Assembly: GCF_014694375.1 (NCBI RefSeq)
Contig: NZ_JAAUWW010000002.1
Coordinates: 62,001-126,000, forward strand
Length of the DNA: 64,000 bases
Direction: 5' to 3'
DNA from: Vibrio sp. S17_S38
Lineage (GTDB): Bacteria; Pseudomonadota; Gammaproteobacteria; Enterobacterales; Vibrionaceae
The notes beneath the pieces were generated by a model. That model did not search any database, was not told where the DNA came from, and saw nothing but the letters and a program-made list of their open reading frames with translations. The translations under genes and the position numbers were made by a program. How positions within the stretch are numbered: the first letter of the stretch is position 1; each line of letters starts with the position of its first letter. Below, piece after piece: positions 52,540 through 60,103 of the stretch.

Positions 52540-52985
52540 TCGTTGATTACACCACTCAAGATTTTGAGCAAGCGATTCGACACTTATTGCCTAAAGGTCA
52601 GTATTGGCAAGAGGAAATCAACACCGAACTCACCGGTGTTATCAAAGGCATGGCGACAGATTTCAAAGTTACGCATGATGAGCTCCAACTCGCTCTGCTG
52701 TCTGATTTTTCCGAAAGCCTATTTGGCTGGAAGATTGCCGATTATCAGAGCCTTCTCAATCAAAGCACTCAAGGGTTGGTGTTTGATGATAAAGCGACAC
52801 CGAACTTAATCAACGTATCTCTTGCGAATAATTGCCGAAGTGAAAGCGCCTTTAACGATTTTGAAGGTGTGAGGTTGCCTCACACTGAAATTCAGTGGAT
52901 AGCGAATACCAGTGCAACCGAATATATTCAAGCAGCCAATGCTCGTCATATCCGAAACACCACTCAACATGAGGTTACATCATGA
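52521..52985 (+). CDS. Tail protein, Mu gp48 / P2 gpI-like (DUF2313)
   Basis: 154 residues, starting inside the previous gene with GGGGAGGTGAC upstream. DYTTQDFEQAIRHLLPKGQYWQEE (about 9-32) is the LLPPGRAW-type head of DUF2313/gpI proteins. The C-terminal half is WIANTSATEYIQAANARHIRN. It links the baseplate wedge to tail fibres. Its stop overlaps the fibre start (ATGA). Confidence 0.83.
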   Translation: MDTSDLVVDYTTQDFEQAIRHLLPKGQYWQEEINTELTGVIKGMATDFKVTHDELQLALLSDFSESLFGWKIADYQSLLNQSTQGLVFDDKATPNLINVSLANNCRSESAFNDFEGVRLPHTEIQWIANTSATEYIQAANARHIRNTTQHEVTS

Positions 52986-54058
52986 GTCTTGTTATTACCG
53001 ATGCGGGTATTGCCGCATCCATTCACGCTCAAGAGCTGGGCGTGGAATATAAAATCACGCATATTGCCATTGGGCTTGAAGGTTATTTACCTACCGTAGA
53101 CCAAACGCAATTAAAGCAAGAAATATCTCGAGAACCATTAAGCCGTGGCGCAGTTCCTACCCTTGGTCAATTACATTTTGAAGCGGTGTTTGATGATGAC
53201 TCTGCTTTTGAAGGTAAAGAGATTGGGTACTTTTTAGAAGATGGGACTCTATTTGCCGTAGATAGCCGCGGTGGCGAAATCATGTCACTAAAGCGCTCAA
53301 ATACGATTATCACCGAGGCGTTTGAACTCAATCTTGCCGGCTCTGAAATTACCAACATCACCGTTGAAATAATGGGAACGCCCTATGCAACCGAAACCAT
53401 TGCCGGCATTGCAAAGATAGTCACCAATGAACAAGTCGATGACGGTACCGACGACAGCGCGTTCCTCACCATTAAAAAATTCACGCGAGCATTAAGTGCC
53501 AGTTATGTGATCAATACATTGGTTGAAAACCTATGGCTTGGTATTGCAAAACGCATTTGCCCAGTTGGCGTTCCTCTGCCTTGGGGCTCCGATACCGCGC
53601 CAGAAGGGTTTGCCATTCATAAAGGGCAGGCTTTTGATATTGTCGCCAACCCAGAGCTCGCCAAACTCTACCCAGACGGCATTATTCCTGATATGCGCGG
53701 GCTTGGCATTATTGGTAAAGAAGATGGTGAATTGGTTCTCGCGTATGAGGAGGGGCAAGTCAAAGAGCACGGACACCCCAACTCTACGGTGAGTTCTGCT
53801 GACTTGGGTACAAAGACAACTAGTACTGATGCACATAGTCATACACTTGCTGGCTTTTATGGACCTACAGCCGGTAGCACTAACTTCTCGGGTGGTGGAA
53901 ATAAATTAAATACAAGCACAAAAACAACCAGCACAGACTCTCATAACCATACCGTTGCGATTGGCTCTCATGCTCATAGTGTTGTGATCGCTTTATTTGG
54001 CGCACTTAAAAATACCATCAACCACCGTAAATTTAACTGGATAGTGAGACTTGCCTAA
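52982..54058 (+). CDS. Tail fibre / receptor-binding protein
   Basis: 358 residues. An N-terminal phage-fibre attachment domain (SLVITDAGIAASIHAQELGVEYKITHIAIG) is followed by a tail-collar-type fold, GVPLPWGSDTAPEGFAIHKGQAF (about 195-217) and IPDMRGLGIIGKEDGE (about 234). The distal tip is Thr/Ser/His rich, with two near-identical repeats TKTTSTDAHSHTLA and TKTTSTDSHNHTVA (about 277-290 and 313-326). HxH motifs in fibre tips often hold metal ions. It should set host range together with the next gene. Confidence 0.85.
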   Translation: MSLVITDAGIAASIHAQELGVEYKITHIAIGLEGYLPTVDQTQLKQEISREPLSRGAVPTLGQLHFEAVFDDDSAFEGKEIGYFLEDGTLFAVDSRGGEIMSLKRSNTIITEAFELNLAGSEITNITVEIMGTPYATETIAGIAKIVTNEQVDDGTDDSAFLTIKKFTRALSASYVINTLVENLWLGIAKRICPVGVPLPWGSDTAPEGFAIHKGQAFDIVANPELAKLYPDGIIPDMRGLGIIGKEDGELVLAYEEGQVKEHGHPNSTVSSADLGTKTTSTDAHSHTLAGFYGPTAGSTNFSGGGNKLNTSTKTTSTDSHNHTVAIGSHAHSVVIALFGALKNTINHRKFNWIVRLA

Positions 54059-54936
54059 TGAATGCCATTCAACCTAAATCAATTATTTTATCCGTCTCTC
54101 GAATTCATCCTGAAGGATGGTGGCTAGGAAATACAGAAGAGAATGTAGCGAAAGGCACCGCATTAGGCGCAGATTATACCGAGAATATTTACACACCGAG
54201 CAGCGATGGAATGATTGGTAAATATGACGTCGAGTTAGATGTATGGACTGAAATTAAAAACAAAGCATTGGATGAATTTTGGACTCCAAATGGACAACAA
54301 TGTGTCATTGGGTTGCCCGATGGCGATTACCCTGAGTGGGCGGTATTAGAAGCTCCGCCAGAATATGATATCCAAACACAAACCGTACTTTATCAAGATG
54401 AAAAGTGGCTTATTTATGATATTGAAATTGGTAAACCTTATTGGGATAGCGAAGGTAATGAGCTGATTGTTTCTGATTATAATTTTACGCTACCAGACAA
54501 TCATACTTATGTGGAACCACCAAAGCTAAAAGAGGGCCATGCGGTTCGACTAGTCGAAACTGAGTGGGCATATATTGCGGATTTTAGAGACAGTATTATT
54601 TACGATTGCACCGATGCAACACACTCTGAAGTCGTGCAGGAACTGGGCGAGATTAAAGAAGGGTTCACTCTTGAGCAGCCTAAGACTCAATATGATGAAT
54701 GGATTAATCAAGCGTGGGTAACCAATAAAGAAAATCAATATATCGGTGACTTTAACCAAGTCGATGATGATCGCCGTCAGCTCTATATAAGAGTTTGTGA
54801 TCCCTTGATAGCAGAAGCCAATATAAAACGCTTGCAAGGTTTTGAAAGTGAAGTAAGCGACATCGAGACTCAAGTATTAGCCGCGCGAGTTGAAATACAA
54901 AATTCAAACCCTTGGCCAGCGCCACTCACTTCATAA
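54058..54936 (+). CDS. Tail-fibre-associated protein with fibre-assembly-like C-terminus
   Basis: 292 residues, start overlapping the fibre stop (TAATG). The C-terminal part RQLYIRVCDPLIAEANIKRLQG (about 240-261) and the helix up to NPWPAPLTS resemble the end of Caudovirales tail-fibre assembly chaperones, including a terminal Pro-rich tail. The long acidic N-terminal part has repeated WW/W-x-x motifs and is unfamiliar; it could be a second fibre segment. A strong terminator follows. Confidence 0.65.
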   Translation: MNAIQPKSIILSVSRIHPEGWWLGNTEENVAKGTALGADYTENIYTPSSDGMIGKYDVELDVWTEIKNKALDEFWTPNGQQCVIGLPDGDYPEWAVLEAPPEYDIQTQTVLYQDEKWLIYDIEIGKPYWDSEGNELIVSDYNFTLPDNHTYVEPPKLKEGHAVRLVETEWAYIADFRDSIIYDCTDATHSEVVQELGEIKEGFTLEQPKTQYDEWINQAWVTNKENQYIGDFNQVDDDRRQLYIRVCDPLIAEANIKRLQGFESEVSDIETQVLAARVEIQNSNPWPAPLTS

Positions 54937-54955
54937 TCTTCATTAAAAACACTAA

Positions 54956-54994
54956 AGTCGCTTAATGTATTCACCGACATTAAGCGACTCTTTC
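54956..54994 (+). terminator. Terminator at the end of the tail block
   Basis: AGTCGCTTAATGT pairs perfectly with ACATTAAGCGACT around an eight-base loop, followed by CTTTCT. Confidence 0.9.
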
Positions 54995-55150
54995 TAACTG
55001 AAAGATATAGGAGAAGCATTCGTTTTTCCTATCTTCCTCGCGCGATAAGCTAAAGCTCAAATCAGACAAACTTACAAGCGCTCGCCGTTCTTGCGTGCGA
55101 TGAATGTATTTTCAGTCGGCATATTTCAAATAATAAAGAGAATTCTAAGC

Positions 55151-55414
55151 ATGAATGAAATGGAGTTTAAGGTGATGGTAATTTCATTCCTTGATATGGC
55201 CGGATTAAAAAAAATAGGCACTTCTATCGTGGCAACGCTGATCAGCTTTGGCATGAATGACCTCGCTCAATTGATAGCTATTACGGTTGGTATTATTTCC
55301 GGTGTGATGGCCATTCGGCACTATGCGGTCGCGACACAATTAAATAAGGCTAAATTGGCTCGGTTAAAAAGTGGGGATGATTCCATGATGGACGAAGAGG
55401 AAACCTCCTCATGA
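55151..55414 (+). CDS. Putative holin
   Basis: 87 residues from the ATG at 55151 (MNEMEFKVMVISFLDMAGLK); the frame extends to 55091 with no start signal. There is one clear hydrophobic stretch (LAQLIAITVGIISGVMAIRHY, about 38-58), weak N-terminal hydrophobicity, and a charged C-terminus KAKLARLKSGDDSMMDEEE. Position directly before and overlapping the endolysin gene is the main argument. A single-helix holin or pinholin would suit the SAR endolysin that follows. Confidence 0.7.
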   Translation: MNEMEFKVMVISFLDMAGLKKIGTSIVATLISFGMNDLAQLIAITVGIISGVMAIRHYAVATQLNKAKLARLKSGDDSMMDEEETSS

Positions 55415-55950
55415 ACTTAAAAACCAAAGCCACCCAAGCCGTAATATGTTCGGTAACCGCCATCTTGGCCATTGTATTTAATATTGATGATGGCTTACAG
55501 GTGAGTGAAAACGGCCTTCGTCACATTGCCAACGAAGAAGGTTGTCGCTCAAAAGCCTATCAATGCAGCGCCCATGTTTGGACCGTAGGTTTAGGGCATA
55601 CCAAAGGTATTAAGCCTGGCATGAAAGCAACCAATAAAGAGATCGCCGAATACTTTGTAAAAGATGTTGGGCAAGCGGAAGCGGTGGTCAATAAGCATAT
55701 TACCCAAAAGCCGAGTCAGGGCGAATATGACATGATGGTGAGTTTTGTTTTTAACCTTGGCGCAAGTAACTTTACCAAGTCAACATTGCTCAAAAAATTC
55801 AATCAAGGCGATAACTCTGGTGCGTGTTGGCAGTATTTACGATGGGTTTATGTTGATGGCCAAAATTGTCGTTTAGAAGGCAGTAATTGCGCAGGCATTC
55901 CTAAGAGACGCGAGACAGAAAAGGACGTCTGCTTGAATGGTTGGGGTTAG
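55411..55950 (+). CDS. SAR endolysin, T4-lysozyme-type muramidase (GH24)
   Basis: 179 residues. An uncleaved hydrophobic N-terminus (TQAVICSVTAILAIVFNI, about 8-25) is of signal-arrest-release type with few charged residues. The catalytic set is Glu-x8-Cys-x5-Thr in EEGCRSKAYQCSAHVWTVGLGHT (about 42-64), with Cys in place of the usual Asp. Downstream landmarks are VSFVFNLGASNF and GIPKRRETEKDVCLNG. It hydrolyses murein glycan strands once released from the membrane by depolarisation. Several extra cysteines may control activation. Confidence 0.9.
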   Translation: MNLKTKATQAVICSVTAILAIVFNIDDGLQVSENGLRHIANEEGCRSKAYQCSAHVWTVGLGHTKGIKPGMKATNKEIAEYFVKDVGQAEAVVNKHITQKPSQGEYDMMVSFVFNLGASNFTKSTLLKKFNQGDNSGACWQYLRWVYVDGQNCRLEGSNCAGIPKRRETEKDVCLNGWG

Positions 55951-55951
55951 C

Positions 55952-56416
55952 ATGAATATTATTGCCAATTTGAAATCTATTGGGCTGATTGTCTTAGTTT
56001 CTGTATTGGCCTATTTGTATGTTCAAAATAATCAATTAGAAACCTCACTAGCCAACTCTCAACGCCAGGCTAAAGCACAAAGCATAACCATTGTTGGCAT
56101 GACGGCTCAAATAGCTAAGAACAAACAACTCGACAATAACTTACAGCAGGAACTGAGCAGTGAAAGAAATAAAATTGATGTTCTTGATAATTACATTGAG
56201 CGTGACCCTAGCCGGCTGCGTGTCACCACAGCCAATTGCCCAATGCCCAACATCACCACCACCGCCAGCGTGGTTGATGCAACCGCCGCCAAATCTACAG
56301 AAAAGCTTAGACAAGATTATATTCGTCTCAGACAAGAAATCGTCACCGTCAACACCCAAATAAAGGGGTTGCAAGGTTATATTAACAATCTACCAATTGA
56401 GTGTGTGACTAGATGA
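55952..56416 (+). CDS. Rz-type inner-membrane spanin subunit
   Basis: 154 residues from the ATG at 55952. The N-terminal signal anchor (KSIGLIVLVSVLAYLYV) is followed by a long periplasmic coiled coil (NNQLETSLANSQRQAKAQSI onward to about 75), then a Cys-containing region and a second helix (KLRQDYIRLRQEIVTVNTQI). With the embedded Rz1 it fuses inner and outer membranes at the end of lysis. It starts one base after the endolysin stop. Confidence 0.85.
   Translation: MNIIANLKSIGLIVLVSVLAYLYVQNNQLETSLANSQRQAKAQSITIVGMTAQIAKNKQLDNNLQQELSSERNKIDVLDNYIERDPSRLRVTTANCPMPNITTTASVVDATAAKSTEKLRQDYIRLRQEIVTVNTQIKGLQGYINNLPIECVTR
56160..56363 (+). CDS. Rz1-type outer-membrane spanin lipoprotein, embedded in Rz in another frame
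   Basis: 67 residues from a GTG (AGGAACTGAGCA upstream), or 61 from an ATG at 56178. The signal peptide FLIITLSVTLAGC ends in a perfect lipobox LAGC. The short mature part is Pro-rich (PQPIAQCPTSPPPPAWLMQPP). It lies wholly inside Rz in the +1 frame, the classic lambda-type nesting. It pairs with Rz through the periplasm. Confidence 0.88.
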   Translation: MKEIKLMFLIITLSVTLAGCVSPQPIAQCPTSPPPPAWLMQPPPNLQKSLDKIIFVSDKKSSPSTPK

Positions 56417-56425
56417 TTATTGGAC

Positions 56426-56461
56426 AGAAGCGTTTTAGAGCTGTCGCATCAAAACGCTTCT
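56426..56461. terminator. Hairpin after the lysis genes
   Basis: AGAAGCGTTTT pairs with AAAACGCTTCT across a 14-base loop, with no clear T-run. It marks the junction between the lysis module and the leftward cargo genes. Confidence 0.5.
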
Positions 56462-56505
56462 ATCAGATTAGAAAAAGTATCTTGAAGCCTTAAATGTTTG
56501 TTATG
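56459..56505 (-). repeat. Degenerate repeat copy 1, cargo-block left boundary (possible truncated attC)
   Basis: On the minus strand it reads GCATAACAAACATTTAAGGC then TTCAAGATACTTTTTCTAAT, resembling the ATAACAAACGCC left end of vibrio attC sites. It starts 13 bases after the stop of the 95-residue gene. No attC right end follows. About two-thirds of its bases match copy 2 at 58409. Confidence 0.4.
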
Positions 56506-56517
56506 CTTGTACTCAAG

Positions 56518-56805
56518 TTAGCTAACGAACTTATAAAACCTTTCAAGAATGTAAGCTCTCAACTCTTGTTCACGATCTGGAAAAGCTCCTCGGGCAAGAT
56601 GAAATTTGTTTGTATTTGATAGTTGATCATACACCGCTTTATCTATATCAAGAGCATTACCTATACGACCAAACAAAGCCGACATAGCACAGTTCATAGA
56701 TGTTTTTGAGAAAGAATCATCCGATATCAGAAATTTTTCTAATGCGCCTAAGTCATCGGATTCATGTAGGTAATTGCCAGCCAATGATAAATCTACTTTT
56801 TTCAT
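56518..56805 (-). CDS. Cassette-like protein, unknown function
   Basis: 95 residues. ACGTGATATG leads the start, with AAGGAC upstream. The sequence is helical and acidic: KKVDLSLAGNYLHESDDLGA, then NCAMSALFGRIGNALDIDKA, ending ELRAYILERFYKFVS. No membrane segment or known motif. It is the last gene of the leftward cargo array, with an attC-like site upstream (56874) and a possible truncated one downstream. AT-rich relative to the tail genes. Confidence 0.6.
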   Translation of the reverse strand: MKKVDLSLAGNYLHESDDLGALEKFLISDDSFSKTSMNCAMSALFGRIGNALDIDKAVYDQLSNTNKFHLARGAFPDREQELRAYILERFYKFVS

Positions 56806-56873
56806 ATCACGTCCTTATTATTGAAAACTAATGAAAACCTGCCACTTTTTCTTCGCAAAAAAGCATAACGCCT

Positions 56874-56977
56874 GCATAACACGTTTGCGACTATGCAGAT
56901 TAAGCTCAAATTTACCACTTAACACGATAAACCAAAAGAAAACCTAGAATGCCGAATGTAGCAAATCGTGTTGATTC
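56874..56977 (-). other. Probable attC site after the 316-residue gene
   Basis: Minus-strand left arm ATCAACACGATTTGCTACAT pairs imperfectly with right arm ATAGTCGCAAACGTGTTATG, giving an AACACG-TTTGC stem with one extruded base. The right end carries a GTTATGC core. Ten bases further lies a second core-like GGCGTTATGC (56863-56872), which may be left from an older recombined site. The site starts about 15 bases after the gene's stop, as cassettes do. Confidence 0.6.
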
Positions 56978-56990
56978 ATTTGGTATATTT

Positions 56991-57941
56991 TCACTTCGTT
57001 GGGTTTAAAAATATACCTAATCTATTCTGCAATTCATTAATTCGCTCTTTACCATCTTCTTCGCTACTACTTGGAATTCCTGCATCTTTAGCTATTTCTG
57101 CTGTAGAAATAGCTAATTTACTTAATAGTCGTTTGAACTGATTTAAACTTTCCTCATCGATCATATTATGTCGAATACAACAATAAGTAATTGCTTCAAC
57201 AAATGATTTAGTAACGATTCGGGACATCATGATAGAGTATGAACAAGCTTCAAATGAAATAAGCTGACGAGCCTCTATTGGATATTGAAGCATCATCATA
57301 TGAAGTACAGTGTCCTCTGCCGTCATATGACTAGAGCCACTTAATCTATGGTAGATTGTAAAATAATCATCAGCTTTACCTAATTTTTCAAACCGTTTAA
57401 ATAAAGAGTTACACCATAAGTCATTATATTCAATTTCTGTAACTGAAAAATTTGATTTAGCCAATTCAATATATTCAGCATAATGTGAAACAGTATTAAT
57501 GCGACCATCAATAAGTGGGATTACATCATTAGCATAATCTTTATCTGAAACTTCTTTTTTCCAATCATTGAGTTTTCTAATATGTTCATCATGCCATTTA
57601 GCCATGTAAGCAGTAATTGTACGTTCATCACCATTCAGCGCCATATACATTAAGTTCACAGACGATTCCTGAACAACTCTAGCTAAGGCTTCTGCACTTG
57701 TATAACATCCTGTAGCAATACAACTTAGCATTCCTTCAATTTGTTCATAAATACGAGTAATCAAATTTAAATGTGTATGAACGATAAAGCCATCTTTTTC
57801 AGTTTGATTATCTATATTTGCGATATAATCATATGCTATTTTATTACCCTCACTAGCACACTCTAAAGCAACCTGGATTTTTGATAAATTTAACTTCTTA
57901 TCAAATCCTTTCTTTTTTCTAAATTCAGAAACGTAATTCAT
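56991..57941 (-). CDS. Cassette-like protein, resembles DUF5677 family
   Basis: 316 residues, all-helical and soluble. The mid-region HLNLITRIYEQIEGMLSCIATGCYTSAEALARVVQESSVNLMYMA (about 57-101) is the feature that recalls DUF5677: a bundle with a conserved Ala-Arg...Glu helix. WCNSLFKRFEKLGKADDYFT and YHRLSGSSHMTAEDTVLHMM (about 176-220) add a His-rich helix. DUF5677-like proteins are often found in accessory islands and have no established function. The leader is AT-rich with a weak ribosome site. It is part of the leftward cassette-like array; a defence or toxin role is conjecture. Confidence 0.65.
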   Translation of the reverse strand: MNYVSEFRKKKGFDKKLNLSKIQVALECASEGNKIAYDYIANIDNQTEKDGFIVHTHLNLITRIYEQIEGMLSCIATGCYTSAEALARVVQESSVNLMYMALNGDERTITAYMAKWHDEHIRKLNDWKKEVSDKDYANDVIPLIDGRINTVSHYAEYIELAKSNFSVTEIEYNDLWCNSLFKRFEKLGKADDYFTIYHRLSGSSHMTAEDTVLHMMMLQYPIEARQLISFEACSYSIMMSRIVTKSFVEAITYCCIRHNMIDEESLNQFKRLLSKLAISTAEIAKDAGIPSSSEEDGKERINELQNRLGIFLNPTK

Positions 57942-58469
57942 TTATATCTACCTAAAAATATAACAATTTAATAGACGGAAAAAATCCGTATAATCTTTCC
58001 ATTCGTTTTTTCATTCAACAAGCTAAATTACTCAATTTATTCATAAAGTATGAGCTTATCTCATATTCACTCAGCATAAAATGCGGAAACAACCCGTATA
58101 GTTTACCAAAGCCAACTCGTGATAAAGAGCTGTGTATTTAACAAGCCTCTAAAACAAACCAAAAATCGGAGCTATCTCTCTGATTCATGCATGCCTAGCT
58201 TTCTAACTAAAAAAACAATTATTCTAATTTCAAGCTATACAGGGTTAGCAACATGTAGCATGAGAAAATATATATGGAAAAAGAAAATCATTGTAGCCGT
58301 TGCAAGGTTACTGGCTAACGCATTTTGGGGCAAAGGTGAGCCAGCGCTGATTTCGCTGACTCGAAGATGGACAGAAATGATTTAGGCCTAGTGTTCTAAA
58401 GCGTTTATATCGCATTAGGAAAAGTATGTTAATGCCTTGAGCGTTTATTATATTCATTGCGAGTTACTA
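57942..58469. other. Cargo-block spacer with attC-like and repeat sequence, no credible gene
   Basis: 528 AT-rich bases. The plus frame from 58119 (88 codons) has no start signal and low-complexity content, so I reject it. A TATTTAACAAGCCTCTAAA box (58134) resembles the left end of vibrio attC sites on the plus strand but lacks a partner. On the minus strand, TATAATAAACGCTCAAGGC (58434-58452) and AAAATGCGTTAGCC (58313-58326) could be the ends of a 140-base attC after the 183-residue gene; their inner pairing is weak. Confidence 0.4.
58409..58452 (-). repeat. Degenerate repeat copy 2 in the cargo block
   Basis: Plus-strand ATATCGCATTAGGAAAAGTA then TGTTAATGCCTTGAGCGTTT aligns with copy 1 (56459) and more loosely with 60663-60693 (TCTGCTATTAGGGAAAGTTG). 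It follows the stop of the 183-residue gene by 18 bases, the same relation copy 1 has to the 95-residue gene. Confidence 0.45.
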
Positions 58470-59021
58470 TCAGTTCTTTTCCACTTCGTAGTAATACCGA
58501 ATTGCCATACAAAATTTTCGGACGTCTAATTTAATGAGCCAGTTATGCTGATTATACGTACCTTTTAAAATACAAAACCCATTCCAGTGTTTTTTAGTAC
58601 TTTCATTACTTACTAGTTCCAACTCAAAAGCTTCAGCATGAATAATTTTATTACAACACTCCCTTAGTGAAGGTCTAAATTTTCCAGAAATTACTTCAAC
58701 TATATTCGGAAAATGTTCATAAGCTTCAATGTCTGATGAGTAAAACTCTTCTCCTTCTTCAGGTTCTTCATCAGGAGAGTATGTGTCCTTATATATTCGA
58801 GTTTGAGTTGCACATTGAATTAGCAATGAGCTAACATTTTCGTGTAACCAACCTAAATATTCGTCATAGGAAAAACCCAATTCAGTAATCTCATAGATAT
58901 ATCTTTTTTCATTTGAATATGAGAGATGTAATGCCTCGATATAACTACGGCTTCCCGATACAATTTGTTCTAATAACATTGAATCACTGAATATTTTATA
59001 AAAAGATATTGAATGCCCCAT
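58470..59021 (-). CDS. Integron-cassette protein, unknown function
   Basis: 183 residues from the ATG at 59021, preceded by AAGGAGCATC; the longer frame runs back into attC and is not used. GHSISFYKIFSDSMLLEQIVS opens a helical N-terminal half, then an acidic loop (DEEPEEGEEFYSSDIEAYEH, about 106-125) and a C-terminal part with KHWNGFCILKGTYNQHNWLI. No membrane segment or catalytic motif recognised. The gene begins 17 bases after the attC core, the classic cassette layout. Confidence 0.72.
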   Translation of the reverse strand: MGHSISFYKIFSDSMLLEQIVSGSRSYIEALHLSYSNEKRYIYEITELGFSYDEYLGWLHENVSSLLIQCATQTRIYKDTYSPDEEPEEGEEFYSSDIEAYEHFPNIVEVISGKFRPSLRECCNKIIHAEAFELELVSNESTKKHWNGFCILKGTYNQHNWLIKLDVRKFCMAIRYYYEVEKN

Positions 59022-59037
59022 GATGCTCCTTAAGAAT

Positions 59038-59141
59038 ATAACGTTCCAATCAATTGCACACTTTACAGTAATTAAAGCGTTGAAAAACTTCAAACCACAA
59101 TCGCAGAGTTTAACTGAGTCAATTGAGTTGGATTGTTAGCT
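59038..59141 (-). other. attC site
   Basis: Minus strand: the left end CTAACAATCCAACTCAATTG pairs with the reverse complement of the right end CAATTGATTGGAACGTTAT, with one extruded base. The core is ACGTTAT. The left end contains the TAA stop of the 282-residue gene. The centre (TTTGAAGTTTTTCAACGC, AATTACTG) is shared with the attC at 59998. About 104 bases, a normal attC length. Confidence 0.85.
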
Positions 59142-59984
59142 TGATAATGTAAATTTAAAACCTGTTTCCTTAATGTGATATTCAATCGAATGCGTTGAAT
59201 CAACTATCTCCATACCAATCGTTAATGTCTCACTCGTTCGTCGTTCTGGATCTAACTCAAGTATCAGTACAATATTTTCACGAATTAATTCAAATGCCCT
59301 ATTAAACATGAAAATTACCTTTTGCGAATTCATTGTTGCAAATACGGGAGCGCCATTTGCAGTTACACCCATGCCTGGACACAGATATTCTGTTCCATCA
59401 TTTACTGTTACGTTCGCATTAGCATGTTTCTTTCGTAGCGTTTTATATTCCAATTCAGTCAGAGCAGCAACATTACTTCCAGATTTAAAAACAGCCAATT
59501 CCTGAGGCCAGTTCTCGTGGAGAATTTCGATAATGTCTAGATCAGACCATGCCCCATGATGAAAGAACCCTAGGATGTGCGCATGAGATTCAGAAAAATG
59601 AATGAACAGTAAATTTTCCGTTCTTTTAACATATCCATCATTTTCTAGAGTTTGTCCTAGATGAAAGTGTTGAATTCCCCAGTGAGATAACATGTCATCA
59701 TCGTAATCTAGCTTTTTTAAATTTCTACTTTGGTATTTTTTTATATTATTACCATTTTCAATGTCACTGATAATTTCTTGATAAGCAGACTGATAAATTT
59801 GTGGGACTGTTAAATCATTTGCCTCAAGAACTGTTCTTGGCTTCTTATCAAGAATTCTGCATTTATATCTCTGATACAAATAAATAGGGTCATATGCGCC
59901 AAGGCTATATGTTCCGAATTCTTCGGTAAGTTTTTGATGGCAATAATCTGTGTAATCATCCAGAATCTTATTTATGACTTTCAT
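59136..59984 (-). CDS. Integron-cassette protein, unknown function
   Basis: 282 residues from the ATG at 59984 (ACGAGGTAAT upstream); the frame upstream to 60014 lies inside attC. DDDMLSHWGIQHFHLGQTLENDGYVKRTENLLFIHF (about 94-129) and AHILGFFHHGAWSDLDIIEILHENWP (about 134-159) recur, as I recall, in scattered hypothetical proteins, but the family has no function I can name. The C-terminal 120 residues are beta-rich. It is soluble, with no signal peptide. Its stop codon lies in the left end of the downstream attC. Confidence 0.75.
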   Translation of the reverse strand: MKVINKILDDYTDYCHQKLTEEFGTYSLGAYDPIYLYQRYKCRILDKKPRTVLEANDLTVPQIYQSAYQEIISDIENGNNIKKYQSRNLKKLDYDDDMLSHWGIQHFHLGQTLENDGYVKRTENLLFIHFSESHAHILGFFHHGAWSDLDIIEILHENWPQELAVFKSGSNVAALTELEYKTLRKKHANANVTVNDGTEYLCPGMGVTANGAPVFATMNSQKVIFMFNRAFELIRENIVLILELDPERRTSETLTIGMEIVDSTHSIEYHIKETGFKFTLSS

Positions 59985-59997
59985 ATTACCTCGTGAA

Positions 59998-60103
59998 GCT
60001 AACGCCCCAATCAATTGCGCATTGCGCTGTAACCAAAGCGTTTAAAAAACTTTAAACCGCAACTGCGAAGATCGATTGCGTCAATTGCATTGGATTGTTA
60101 GAA
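59998..60103 (-). other. attC site
   Basis: Minus strand: the left end TCTAACAATCCAATGCAATT pairs with the reverse complement of the right end GCGCAATTGATTGGGGCGTT, core GCGTTAGC. It carries the same centre (TTTAAAGTTTTTTAAACGC) as the site at 59038, so the two belong to one attC subfamily. It lies one base after the stop of the 125-residue gene and 14 before the next start. Confidence 0.87.

Noticed and set aside
58119..58385. 88-codon plus-strand ORF in the cargo block
   Set aside because: GTG start without a ribosome site, orientation opposite to all neighbouring cassette genes, no domain, and part of it overlaps the candidate attC.
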